Shown here: piece after piece, positions 8,814 through 16,911 of the stretch
How positions within the stretch are numbered: position 1 is the first letter of the stretch
How the letters are laid out: each line of letters starts with the position of its first letter
Assembly (NCBI RefSeq): GCF_021431925.1
Contig: NZ_CP090371.1
Coordinates: 1,488,001 to 1,552,000, forward strand
Source: Halobaculum sp. CBA1158
GTDB taxonomy: Archaea > Halobacteriota > Halobacteria > Halobacteriales > Haloferacaceae
DNA: 64,000 bases
Reading direction: 5' to 3'
Notes under the pieces: generated by a model
Database searches by the model: none
What the model was told of the DNA's origin: nothing
What the model saw: the letters and a program-made list of their open reading frames with translations, nothing else
Translations under genes and position numbers: made by a program

Positions 8814-9281
8814 TCATGCCGATGCGGCCGACTCCGATCCGTCGCCGCGCGGCAGGCCGAACTCGACTTCGATCCTGACTGTGTCGTAGGGAACGTACGG
8901 CTTCTTCGCGCGGCCGCCCTCCTCGAAGTGAACGATGCCGTGATCGGCCAGCAGGTACAGATCGTCGTGCACGTCGTGCACGTCACGGTCGAGCCGGTCG
9001 GCCAGCGCGCGGATGCTCTCGGGCGGATGCTCCATCACCTCCTCAAGCAGTTCCATCCGGCGGTCTGTGAGCAGTTGACGGAGCCTCGAACGGTCCTCGA
9101 AGTTGACGACGTGGGGAACCTCCTCGCCTTGCTCCCACCGTTCTGCGCGCTCAATAGCCGCCGTCTGTGCCTGCTCGGCTGGGAGCGACGTGATGCGGAG
9201 GGTCGAGGGGTACTCGATCTCCTCCGGGTCGGTCGTGAACTCGTCGTGTGTGGGTTCGGTGTCAGTCGGTTCGTCGCTCAT
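8814..9281 (-). CDS. HTH DNA-binding protein, HVO_A0114-like (putative antitoxin/regulator)
   Basis: A 155-residue protein with an acidic N-terminus (residues 1-25) and a winged-helix region near residues 75-130: RRMELLEEVMEHPPESIRAL, then ADRLDRDVHDVHDDLYLLAD. A wing follows in VHFEEGGRAKKPYVPYD. This matches the haloarchaeal HVO_A0114/COG4190 type of predicted transcriptional regulator. It overlaps the end of the upstream small gene by 20 bases (9262-9281), so the two are translationally coupled. Such pairs are usually read as toxin-antitoxin-like modules, with this protein as the DNA-binding antitoxin. That role is inferred from arrangement and family. Confidence 0.8.
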   Translation of the reverse strand: MSDEPTDTEPTHDEFTTDPEEIEYPSTLRITSLPAEQAQTAAIERAERWEQGEEVPHVVNFEDRSRLRQLLTDRRMELLEEVMEHPPESIRALADRLDRDVHDVHDDLYLLADHGIVHFEEGGRAKKPYVPYDTVRIEVEFGLPRGDGSESAASA

Positions 9282-9570
9282 AGATCTCGTTCACCTCGGT
9301 TTGGAAGTCGTCGATCAGATCGGAGACCCCCGTGAACTCCAGTTCCGTGATGTCGTCCTCGGGTGAGTGACGATGGTGCCGGCCGACGTCCAGGTGGTAC
9401 GGCGAGTTGTCGTACCGCAAGATCGTGTCGCCGTCAGCGTCCATGTACTGGAAGCTGTACTTCACCCCTTGCGGGAAGTTATCGCTCATCGGGACCTGCC
9501 ACGCGACCATCTCGTACCGACTCCCGTCCGATCTCTCGTCACGGTCTCGGTACACGACCGTCGCGGGCAT
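9262..9570 (-). CDS. Small DUF6516-like protein (putative toxin partner)
   Basis: A 102-residue protein beginning MPATVVYRDRDERSDGSRYE. It has conserved aromatic/charged segments (MVAWQVPMSDNFPQGVKYSF), then RYDNSPYHLDVGRHHRHSPE, a His-rich motif of the DUF6516 type. The C-terminus is an acidic helix (DLIDDFQTEVNEIYERR). It is the first gene of a two-gene unit with the HTH gene, overlapping it by 20 bases. An A/T-rich stretch with TATA-like elements lies just upstream (about 9585-9612), consistent with a promoter for the pair. The toxin role is inferred only from this pairing; no nuclease motif can be proven by eye. Confidence 0.75.
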   Translation of the reverse strand: MPATVVYRDRDERSDGSRYEMVAWQVPMSDNFPQGVKYSFQYMDADGDTILRYDNSPYHLDVGRHHRHSPEDDITELEFTGVSDLIDDFQTEVNEIYERRTD

Positions 9571-9779
9571 CGTCTCCTATGTTGGGAAAGAATCACAACA
9601 AACATAACTCTTACCGTTGGGATGGAACCTCAACAGTCTCGGCCGGTCAACCGAGTTTCGCGTGGACCACCGAGTCCGTGTAGAAGCTGCGGATAACGGA
9701 CGCAAAACAGCCATCGAATCCACGAAGTGAACGCTCACAGATCGAACCGCTCCGGGCGAGGTGTACCGGCATCCCGCCG

Positions 9780-10877
9780 CTACTCGACCGTCAGTATCCG
9801 CTCGGGCATGCCGCCCAGCAGCCCGCCGAAGGCCGTCTCGTACCCCTCATGTCGGGCGATCTGCGGCCACACGGTCGGCGTCAGCGTCAGTTCGTCGCCC
9901 GACTCGACGCTCGCGCCCGCCAGCGCCGCGCCGTAGTGATACGAGAGGTCCGGGTCGAGCGTCCGCGTCAGTTCGCCCGAGAACACCGTCTCGCCGTCGC
10001 GCTCGTGGGTCGCCTCCAGCCCCATCGCGGGGATGAGCATCCGGTTATACGGCGTCCGCGCCGACACCGCGAGGTACGGGCCCTCGTCGTCGACCCCCGC
10101 GGGCGGCTCGTCCATCACGGTTGCGACGAGCACGGCGTCGTTGCTGTTCACCTCGCCGAGCACCTCGCCGGGGAGCGCCTCGACCGCCGGCGCGGTCCCG
10201 TCGGGGACCATGTCCATCTCCATGCGGTCGACAGCGCCGGCCTCGCCGGCGTCCGCGAGCGTCCGAAATGAGATGTCGTCGCGGTCGGACTGGCTGTACT
10301 CCATCTCGACGGGGATGTCAGCGGGGTCGCCGAAGCGGTCCCGGTAGGCGTCCGTTCGACGGGTGCGAACCCCGCCGACTGAGACGTTCACGGTGTAGGT
10401 CCCGTCGCCCTCGAGCCCGAAGTTCGCGCCGTAGTGGACGCCCATCGGCTGAGAGAGCATCGGGTAGATCACCTCCTGGGAGACGAGCGAGCCGTCGCGT
10501 TCGATCTCGACGGACAGCCCCGTCTCGGGGAGCACCTGCCCGGTGTCGGCGTCCCAGACGCTCGCCATCAGGTGCACGTCGTCGCCCTCGGCCACGTCGG
10601 TTCGCTCGACCGCCTCGCCGTTGACGTTCCAGAAGCGGTGGGCGTACGAGTAGAACACGCCGACCCGGTAGTCGCCGGACTCGGCCATCCCGCCCATCGC
10701 CATTCCCTCGACGTGCGTCGGGAGGTACACGCCGTCCGGACGGTCCTCGACGATCGGCGGCTCGCCGGCGATCCCCTCCTCGGAGCTGAGATCGAAGCCG
10801 AGACAGCCCGCGAGCCCGCCGGTCCCAGCGACCGCGCCGGCCGCGCCGGCGCTAGCGAGGAACGTTCGTCTGTCCAT
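9780..10877 (-). CDS. Tat lipoprotein with two P19-like (Fe2+/Cu transport protein) domains
   Basis: A 365-residue exported protein. The Tat signal (MDRRTFLASAGAAGAV) leads to a lipobox LAGC with Cys25. Residues about 45-175 look like the P19/Tp34 iron-transport family: Met/His-rich THVEGMAMGGMAESG, SYAHRFWN, and YPMLSQPMGVHYGANFGL. A second copy appears at about 265-345, with YNRMLIPAMGLEATHERDG and LDPDLSYHYGAAL. The two HYGA motifs (148-151 and 314-317) and their flanking strands support an internal duplication. P19 proteins bind Cu/Fe outside the cell and assist iron uptake. The family may correspond to haloarchaeal DUF7350. Neighbours are a small His-containing membrane protein and a DyP-like lipoprotein. 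Confidence 0.8.
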   Translation of the reverse strand: MDRRTFLASAGAAGAVAGTGGLAGCLGFDLSSEEGIAGEPPIVEDRPDGVYLPTHVEGMAMGGMAESGDYRVGVFYSYAHRFWNVNGEAVERTDVAEGDDVHLMASVWDADTGQVLPETGLSVEIERDGSLVSQEVIYPMLSQPMGVHYGANFGLEGDGTYTVNVSVGGVRTRRTDAYRDRFGDPADIPVEMEYSQSDRDDISFRTLADAGEAGAVDRMEMDMVPDGTAPAVEALPGEVLGEVNSNDAVLVATVMDEPPAGVDDEGPYLAVSARTPYNRMLIPAMGLEATHERDGETVFSGELTRTLDPDLSYHYGAALAGASVESGDELTLTPTVWPQIARHEGYETAFGGLLGGMPERILTVE

Positions 10878-10992
10878 ACCTCGGTTCGGGACCGCCCACG
10901 AAAGGGGGTTCTGGTACGCCAGTCGAACGCCGGAGGCGACCGCGAGCGATGTGCCGAAACCGAGTTATGCGACCGCCGCCTCGAGTCGATCG

Positions 10993-11280
10993 ATGAGTCG
11001 GATCTCGGCCGCAGTCGTCGTCGGCTGGCTGCTCGCGTGGCTGCCGGGCGGTGCGCTCGCACACCCCGGCCACCCGGGCGGGACGCCGACGCCCACGGGT
11101 CCGATCGCCGGCGCGTCGCCGACGGGACTGGGCGTCGCCGTCGCCGGGGGCATCGTGCTCACCGGGGCGCTGTTGCTCGCGAACGAGAACGTCCTCACCG
11201 ACCGTGCGCGGAGCGCCGGCGTCGGCGTCGGCGCGGCGCTCGTGGCGGCCGGGATCGTGCTCGCGTTCGTCCGCGTCTGA
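10993..11280 (+). CDS. Small exported/membrane protein with His-Pro-Gly motif
   Basis: A 95-residue protein divergent from the P19-like lipoprotein gene. The ATG at 10993 gives a clean signal peptide (MSRISAAVVVGWLLAWLPGG) with probable cleavage near ALA, followed by HPGHPGGTPTPTGP. Two further hydrophobic segments follow (GLGVAVAGGIVLTGALLLAN and the C-terminal VGVGAALVAAGIVLAFVRV). A GTG start at 10951 would add 14 residues before the signal and is less likely. The function is unknown. The outward-facing His residues and the position between two metal-linked genes suggest a part in metal handling, which is inference. Confidence 0.65.
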   Translation: MSRISAAVVVGWLLAWLPGGALAHPGHPGGTPTPTGPIAGASPTGLGVAVAGGIVLTGALLLANENVLTDRARSAGVGVGAALVAAGIVLAFVRV

Positions 11281-11359
11281 CGCCGCCGCGAGCCCGGACA
11301 CCGCTCCCGTCGCCGGCGACGACGCCGAGCGCCTCGACGCGGTCGTCGCGCCCGTCGAG

Positions 11360-12724
11360 TCACCCTTCGCTTCCGTCGGGCGTCGGCAGCGCACGGAGGC
11401 CCCGCGGCGGGACGAGGAAGTAGCCGCGGTGGCGGAGGAAGATGTACTCGAGGATGCCGTTGTTGACCCGCTGGCGGACCGCCGGGGTCGCGTCCGTGGC
11501 GTCCACGCCGTTCATCGCCCGACGGACGGCTTCGAACTGGTCGATCGACCGCTGGAGCGACGGGAAGTGCAGGCTCGCGATGTCGTCGTCGGCCGACTCG
11601 AAGTGGCGGCGGAGCAGGAGGGGGGTTCCCTCCTCGTCGCGGTTGGCGCGGGCGGCCTTCTGGGCGTGGCCGACGCGACCGTACTCCTCGGCGTCCTCGA
11701 CGACCGTGTCGAGAAAGCGGTCGATCCCGGAGTCGTCGCCGAGGTTCGTCCCGACGCCCTCCACGAGGTTCTCCTCGGCGTGCCCCGGCGAGAACATCTC
11801 CGTCACCTGCTGCTCGAAGCTCTGCTCGCCGTACCAGTCGGCGAGGCGCTGTCGCCAGTTGCCCATCGACTCGGTGGTGCCCTCCGCGAACGGCCCCTCG
11901 CCGATGGCGACGGCGTCCTCGGTCGCCTGGTTGCCCCTGAAGCCGGCGGCGAAGCCCATGAACAGCGGGGCGTCCTCCGGCACGGGGTTGGGCTCCGGTA
12001 CGCCCGCGAGGTCGTCGGCCTCCTCGTGGGGCATCCCTGGGTCGAAGAAGCCCGTCCGGCGGTCGTCCTCGGTCAGCGCGTCGGTCAGCGCCGACGGGAA
12101 GTCGACGCCGTTGGCCTCGCTCGCCTCCCCCGTGAGCGCCTCCTCCGCGGCGAGCACGGCGTCGGGGCGGTCAGAGGCGAGGTGGACGAGCACGTCCTGG
12201 GTGTCGAACTCGGGCGTCTCGTAGTCCGCAAGCGGCGTCGGCTCCGGAAGCGACACGTCCTCTGGGACCGACAGCTCTGCCTCGAAGCGGTCGAAGTACG
12301 CCGGCGAGTAGCCGACCGTGTGAAGCAGCCCCTCGTGGCTCCACTCGTACGCCTCGTCGAGCGCGTCGAGGGCCTCGCGGACGGCCTCGCGCTCGGAGTC
12401 GCTCGGCGGACCGTCCTCCGGGAGCGAGAGGTACAACAGGGTCTGGTGACGGGGAAGCTGCCAGTTTCCGGCGTCGTCGGTACGCACGAAGTCGTTCCAG
12501 GCGTACTGACGGTCGGGATGGGCGTCGGGGCCGTCGCCCCCGGGGACCGGATCGGGGTCGTCGAGTCGGTCGAGACACGCCGAGAGCCCGGCCGCGCCGC
12601 CGACGGCAACGGCGGCCTTCAGCGCGTCGCGTCGAGTCACGCCGTCGACGGCGCGTTCGCGGGAGTCGCGGGGGTCGCGACTCTCGCCTGCGTCGCCGGC
12701 AGCCTCGCCGTCCGCGTCGGTCAT
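11360..12724 (-). CDS. DyP-type/EfeB-like Tat lipoprotein with altered GxxDG motif
   Basis: A 454-residue exported protein. Twin Arg at 31-32 (TRRDALKAAVAVGGAAG) is followed by a lipobox ending at Cys50. The body follows the dye-decolourising peroxidase plan: RHQTLLYLSL (about 92-101), LADWYGEQSFEQQVTEMFSP, the proximal haem-ligand region GRVGHAQKAARANR with His353, LHFPSLQRSIDQFEAVRRAM, and a C-terminal YFLVPPRG. The family's catalytic GF.DG motif reads GFAAG (257-261), so the distal Asp appears to be Ala. In Efe systems the DyP partner handles haem iron or oxidises Fe2+. Here it sits close to a P19-like lipoprotein. It may correspond to haloarchaeal DUF7405. Confidence 0.78.
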   Translation of the reverse strand: MTDADGEAAGDAGESRDPRDSRERAVDGVTRRDALKAAVAVGGAAGLSACLDRLDDPDPVPGGDGPDAHPDRQYAWNDFVRTDDAGNWQLPRHQTLLYLSLPEDGPPSDSEREAVREALDALDEAYEWSHEGLLHTVGYSPAYFDRFEAELSVPEDVSLPEPTPLADYETPEFDTQDVLVHLASDRPDAVLAAEEALTGEASEANGVDFPSALTDALTEDDRRTGFFDPGMPHEEADDLAGVPEPNPVPEDAPLFMGFAAGFRGNQATEDAVAIGEGPFAEGTTESMGNWRQRLADWYGEQSFEQQVTEMFSPGHAEENLVEGVGTNLGDDSGIDRFLDTVVEDAEEYGRVGHAQKAARANRDEEGTPLLLRRHFESADDDIASLHFPSLQRSIDQFEAVRRAMNGVDATDATPAVRQRVNNGILEYIFLRHRGYFLVPPRGLRALPTPDGSEG

Positions 12725-12808
12725 ACCGCGACTAGCGGCGTGGCGGCCAAGGGGGTTGTGGTGCGGGCGTCGAACGCGGCGACGCGCTCGCGTCGCCGTG
12801 ATCTCGCG

Positions 12809-13345
12809 TTACTCCAAGACCGCGTCCACCAGCCGGGTGAACCGGTCGAGCAGCCGGTCGGGGAGAGACGGCTCGATCCGCCGAAGCGACCGCGCGGCCG
12901 CCTCGGCGTCGACGAGCGCGAGCGTGACGCGACCGCGCGGGCCGCGCCGCTTCTCGACGACATCGGCGTCCACGAGTCCGTCGAGGTGGTGCTCTAACGT
13001 GCTGCGGGCGACGCCGACCGCGTCCGCGACCGCGTCGGGACGGGCCGGTCCATCGAGAAGTTCGACGACCGCGTCGCGGGCGGTCTCACGCCGAAACAGC
13101 GCCACCCGTCGCCGCTCTTCGGGGTCGATCGATGGGTCGAAGTAGTGCGTGCGTCCGGACACCGCCTCGCCGACGACGCGCTCGGCGCGCGCGAGCCGGC
13201 GGAGGTGGTACTGGGCCTGGCCGGGAGCCAGGTCGAGCCGGCGGACGAGTTCGTTGAAGTGGATCCCCGGATGCGCCCGGACGAACGCGGCGATGCGGTC
13301 GCGGGTGGAGGGGTCCCGGCGCTCGACGTTGCCTCCGCCGGTCAC
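12809..13345 (-). CDS. Double winged-helix transcriptional regulator
   Basis: A 178-residue cytosolic DNA-binding protein with two HTH domains in series. The first is at about 12-60 (RDRIAAFVRAHPGIHFNELV, then RRLDLAPGQAQYHLRRL). The second is at about 85-140 (ARDAVVELLDGPARPDAVAD, then AVGVARSTLEHHLDGLVDAD). This is the ArsR/MarR-like two-domain layout common in haloarchaea. It overlaps by 4 bases (13342-13345) with the upstream small membrane-protein gene, so both are made from one message. The target and signal are unknown; the neighbouring membrane protein may act as sensor. Confidence 0.85.
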   Translation of the reverse strand: MTGGGNVERRDPSTRDRIAAFVRAHPGIHFNELVRRLDLAPGQAQYHLRRLARAERVVGEAVSGRTHYFDPSIDPEERRRVALFRRETARDAVVELLDGPARPDAVADAVGVARSTLEHHLDGLVDADVVEKRRGPRGRVTLALVDAEAAARSLRRIEPSLPDRLLDRFTRLVDAVLE

Positions 13346-13665
13346 GATGTCGCCTCCGTCCGGATCGTTCGCGCGTAGTACACGGCCCCGAGCACCAGCC
13401 CCGCCATCACCACGTCGAGGAGGTGCTCGCCGAAGTGGTGCGCCTCCGCGCCGACGAGACCGACGGCCGTGGCGGTCGCCAGGCCCGCCCGCGCGACGAG
13501 CGTCCCGAGCGCCAGCGCGACGAGCAGGTACGACCGCGAGCGCCGGCGGGCGAACGCGGCGAGCGCGAGGCCGAGCAGTCCCGCTCCGGCGACGCCGCCG
13601 GCGACGACGACCAGGGCGTACGCGACGCCGTGTGCGCCGGGAGCCACGTGGAGCGGGCCGATCAT
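13342..13665 (-). CDS. Small four-helix membrane protein (DUF7471-like)
   Basis: A 107-residue membrane protein that opens MIGPLHVAPGAHGVAYALVV. About three hydrophobic helices are followed by a last segment with AEAHHFGEHLLDVVMAGLVL and YYARTIR at the C-terminus. The HHFGEH cluster could bind a metal or a haem but this is unproven. The ATG at 13665 is preferred; the frame stays open far upstream through trkH sequence, which is shadow. ATGA overlap with the double-HTH regulator gene points to a coupled two-gene unit. I believe it belongs to haloarchaeal DUF7471. Confidence 0.72.
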   Translation of the reverse strand: MIGPLHVAPGAHGVAYALVVVAGGVAGAGLLGLALAAFARRRSRSYLLVALALGTLVARAGLATATAVGLVGAEAHHFGEHLLDVVMAGLVLGAVYYARTIRTEATS

Positions 13666-13803
13666 ACCCGGAGGTGGAGAGCCGCAGACTTCAGCGTTGC
13701 GCGAGCGGGTCGCCGGGAACGACGGCCCCGCCCGCCCGAGAACGACGGTCCCGTTAGCGGGAGAGCGATAACTTAAACACCCGAGCGCTCGCTCGCTCCG
13801 GGA

Positions 13804-15426
13804 GTGAGAGTCCGCGTCGAGTACCGAGCGAGCCTGAGCCTCGTCGGGAGCGTCGTGAAGTACCTCTCGATACCCCTGATCGCGCCGCTTCTCGTCTCGC
13901 TGTACTACGGCGAATCGATCGCGCCGTTCGTCGCGACGATCGCCGTCGCGGTCGCGGTCGGAACCGGGCTCGAACGCCTCGACTCTGATCCCGAGATCGA
14001 GGCTCGCGAGGGCTTTCTGATGGTCGCGCTCACGTGGTTCGCCGTCGCCCTCGTCGGCGCGGTGCCGTACCTGATCGAGGCGCACGGGATCCCCGGTGTC
14101 GTTCCCGCGGCCGCGCCCGACTCGACGCTCGCGAACCCGGTGAACGCGCTGTTCGAGGCGATGTCCGGATTCACGACGACCGGCGCGACCGTGCTCGGCG
14201 ACATCTCCTTCGAGACGCACTCGCGGGGGATCATGCTGTGGCGACAGCTCACTCAATGGCTCGGCGGCATGGGGATCGTCGTCCTCGCGGTCGCGATCCT
14301 CCCGCAGCTGTCCGCCGGGGGCGCGCAGTTGATGGACGCCGAAGCCCCCGGCCCCGGCATCGAGAAGCTCACCCCGCAGATCGCCGAGACGGCGCGTCTG
14401 CTGTGGGGCGTGTACGCCGGAATCACCGCCCTGGAGATCGGGGTGCTGTACGGCATGCACCTCGTCGGCCCGGCGATCGGGATGCCGGAGTTGGCCCCGA
14501 ACATGACCCTCTACAACGCCGTCTCCCACGGCCTGACGACGATGCCGACCGGGGGGTTCTCCCCCGAGGCGCGCAGCATCGAGGCGTTCTCGGCGGCCGT
14601 CCAGTGGGTGATCGTCCCGTTCATGGTCGCCGCCGGCGTCAACTTCGCGCTGTTTTGGAGCGTGCTCGCGGGCGACCCTCGGCGGCTCCTCGATGACGTA
14701 GAGTTTCGGACCTACGCCGGAGCGATGGGCGTGCTGGCGGCGGTGATCGCTGGACTGCTGTTCACGGGGAACTTCGTCGCCGCCGCCCCGGCGGGAGAGA
14801 CGTACGACGCGGCCTACCTCGCGGAGGTCACCGCCGCCGTCGCCGGGAACCCGGAGCCGTCGCTGCGCCACGCCGTGTTCCAGACGGTCTCGATCGTGAC
14901 GACGACGGGGTACGCGAGCATCGACTTCAACACCTGGAGCGCCCCCGCGCAGTACGCGCTGTTTTTCGCCATGTTCATCGGTGGCTCGGCCGGGTCGACC
15001 GGCGGGGGGATCAAGGTCATTCGGTGGGTCGTGATCCTGAAATCGATCCGGCGGGAGCTGTTCACGACCGCGCACCCCGAGGCGGTCCGGCCGGTCCGCC
15101 TGAACGGGCGCGCGCTCGACGAGCGGGGCGTCAGGGGGATCTTCGCGTTCACCGTCCTGTACATCGTGCTGTTCCTGGTGTCGACGCTCGTGTTGTTCCT
15201 CGACGCCACGAGGACTCCGGGGGCGATCACGGTGCTCGAGACGATGAGCGCTGTCGCCGCAACGCTCGGCAACGTCGGTCCGGGGTTCGGCGTCGTGGGT
15301 CCGATGGGGAGTTACCTGGGGTTCACCGACGCCAGCAGGCTGTACATGGTGTTCCTGATGTGGATCGGCCGCCTGGAGATCATCCCCGTGCTCGTCTGTT
15401 TCACGCCGGAGTACTGGCGGCGCTGA
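13804..15426 (+). CDS. trkH: TrkH-family potassium uptake channel subunit
   Basis: A 540-residue integral membrane K+ translocating subunit. Four pore-loop repeats are visible: FEAMSGFTTTGAT, YNAVSHGLTTMPTGGFS, FQTVSIVTTTGYAS, and METMSAVAATLGNVGPGFG-type sequence (reads LETMSAVAATLGNVGPGF). The gating-loop region is GSAGSTGGGIKVIRWVVI. The protein begins at a GTG (13804) with VRVRVEYRASLSLVG and ends in the family-typical EIIPVLVCFTPEYWRR. It functions with TrkA (gene at 7443). A TATA-like stretch (GATAACTTAAAC, about 13767-13778) lies about 30 bases upstream of the start, implying a leaderless transcript and its own promoter. Confidence 0.95.
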   Translation: MRVRVEYRASLSLVGSVVKYLSIPLIAPLLVSLYYGESIAPFVATIAVAVAVGTGLERLDSDPEIEAREGFLMVALTWFAVALVGAVPYLIEAHGIPGVVPAAAPDSTLANPVNALFEAMSGFTTTGATVLGDISFETHSRGIMLWRQLTQWLGGMGIVVLAVAILPQLSAGGAQLMDAEAPGPGIEKLTPQIAETARLLWGVYAGITALEIGVLYGMHLVGPAIGMPELAPNMTLYNAVSHGLTTMPTGGFSPEARSIEAFSAAVQWVIVPFMVAAGVNFALFWSVLAGDPRRLLDDVEFRTYAGAMGVLAAVIAGLLFTGNFVAAAPAGETYDAAYLAEVTAAVAGNPEPSLRHAVFQTVSIVTTTGYASIDFNTWSAPAQYALFFAMFIGGSAGSTGGGIKVIRWVVILKSIRRELFTTAHPEAVRPVRLNGRALDERGVRGIFAFTVLYIVLFLVSTLVLFLDATRTPGAITVLETMSAVAATLGNVGPGFGVVGPMGSYLGFTDASRLYMVFLMWIGRLEIIPVLVCFTPEYWRR

Positions 15427-15450
15427 ACGCGAGGTGCCGGAGGCGGAGGC

Positions 15451-16911
15451 TCACTCTTCGACGGCGCTGGCGGCCCGAACGATCGCCTCCTCGCCGAAGG
15501 CGGGACCGACGAACTGCATCCCGACCGGGAGCCCCTCGGTCTCCCCCGCGGGCACGGAGACGGCGGGGAGGTTCGCGAGGTTCACCGGGACGGTGTTCGC
15601 GTCCATGAGGTACAGCGACAGCGGGTCGTCGAGGCTCTCGCCGCGCTCGGGCGGAAGCACCGGCATCGTCGGCGTCGCGAGCACGTCCGCCTCGGCGAGC
15701 GCCTCGTCGAAGTCGCGTTTCACCCACGCCCGGGCGTCCTGGGCCTTCTTGTAGTACTTGTCGTGGTAGCCGGCCGACAGCGCGTACGTTCCCAGCAGGA
15801 TCCGGCGTTTGACCTCCTCGCCGAACCCTTCCTCGCGGACGCGGGCGAACGCCTCGTTCCAGTTCCCGTCGCCGTCTGCGCCCCCGTCCGTGCCGTCTCC
15901 GTCGTCGCCGGCGGGACCGTACCTGACGCCGTCGAAGCGCGCGAGGTTCGAGGACGCCTCGGACATCGCGATCACGTAGTACGCCTGGACCGCGTGCTCG
16001 ACCGACGGGAGCGACACCTCGACGGTCTCGACGCCCTGCGACTCCAAGTCCGCGAGCGCGTTCTCGAACACGTCGACGACGGCGTCGTCGGCACCGTCGA
16101 CCAGTTCGGTCGGGACGCCGACGGTCATGCCGTCTACGTCGCCGTCGGCTGCCTCGGCGTACGTCGTCGCCTCCGCGGGGTGGGTGTCGTCGGGAACGTC
16201 GGCGGCGGCCGCGTCGGCCAGGCCGCCGTCGGCGGCGTCGTAGCGGGTGGTGGCGTCGCGCTCGTCCGGACCGGCGATCACGTCGAGGAACGCGGCCGCC
16301 TCCTCGACCGTCCGGGCGAACGGGCCGATCTGTTCGAGCGAGTTGGCGTACGCGACGAGGCCGTACCGCGAGACGAGGCCGTAGGTCGGCTTGATGCCGA
16401 CGACGCCGCAGAAGGCGGCGGGGTTGCGAACGGAGCCGCCGGTGTCGGAGCCGAGCGCGAGGTCCGCCTCGCCTGCGGCGACGGCGGCCGCGGAGCCCCC
16501 CGAGGAGCCGCCGGGGACGCGGTCGGGGTCGACGGGGTTTCTCGTCGGGCCGAACGCCGACGTCTCGGTCGTCCCGCCCATCCCGAACTCGTCCATGTTC
16601 GTCTTCCCGACGACCGTCGCGCCGGCGTCGAGCAGGCGGTCGACGACGGTCGCGTCGTACGGCGGGACGTACTCGGCGAGCATCTCCGAGCCGCACGTCG
16701 TTCGGACTCCCGCCGTGGAGATGTTGTCCTTCACGGCGACGGTCGACCCCGAGAGCGGGCCGTCGGCGTCGCGCTCGATGCGGTCGCGGGTGACGAACGC
16801 GTTGAACTCGTCGACGTACTCCCCGTCGTCAGCGTCGCCGTCCACGTCGCCGTCGCGGTCCGCGTCGCCGTCGCGGTCGGCGGATCCGGGCTCGCCCGCG
16901 TCGGTGCTCAT
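15451..16911 (-). CDS. gatA: Glu-tRNA(Gln)/Asp-tRNA(Asn) amidotransferase subunit A
   Basis: A 486-residue amidase that frees ammonia from glutamine for transamidation of misacylated tRNA. The amidase triad is clear: Lys61 (AVKDN), cis-Ser136 (GGSSGGSAAA) and Ser160 (GSDTGGSVRNPAAFCG). The ATG at 16911 overlaps the gatC stop by 4 bases, so it is preferred over longer starts. The first 30 residues are an acidic Asp/Gly-rich extension. There are two further acidic inserts (about 225-255 and near 335, GDDGDGTDGGADGDG), typical of halophilic adaptation. It converges on trkH with only 24 bases between stops. Confidence 0.95.
   Translation of the reverse strand: MSTDAGEPGSADRDGDADRDGDVDGDADDGEYVDEFNAFVTRDRIERDADGPLSGSTVAVKDNISTAGVRTTCGSEMLAEYVPPYDATVVDRLLDAGATVVGKTNMDEFGMGGTTETSAFGPTRNPVDPDRVPGGSSGGSAAAVAAGEADLALGSDTGGSVRNPAAFCGVVGIKPTYGLVSRYGLVAYANSLEQIGPFARTVEEAAAFLDVIAGPDERDATTRYDAADGGLADAAAADVPDDTHPAEATTYAEAADGDVDGMTVGVPTELVDGADDAVVDVFENALADLESQGVETVEVSLPSVEHAVQAYYVIAMSEASSNLARFDGVRYGPAGDDGDGTDGGADGDGNWNEAFARVREEGFGEEVKRRILLGTYALSAGYHDKYYKKAQDARAWVKRDFDEALAEADVLATPTMPVLPPERGESLDDPLSLYLMDANTVPVNLANLPAVSVPAGETEGLPVGMQFVGPAFGEEAIVRAASAVEE

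Noticed and set aside
13342-15075. 577-codon minus-strand frame covering trkH
   Set aside because: Only its last 107 codons (13342-13665) look like a real membrane protein; the rest is antisense of trkH.
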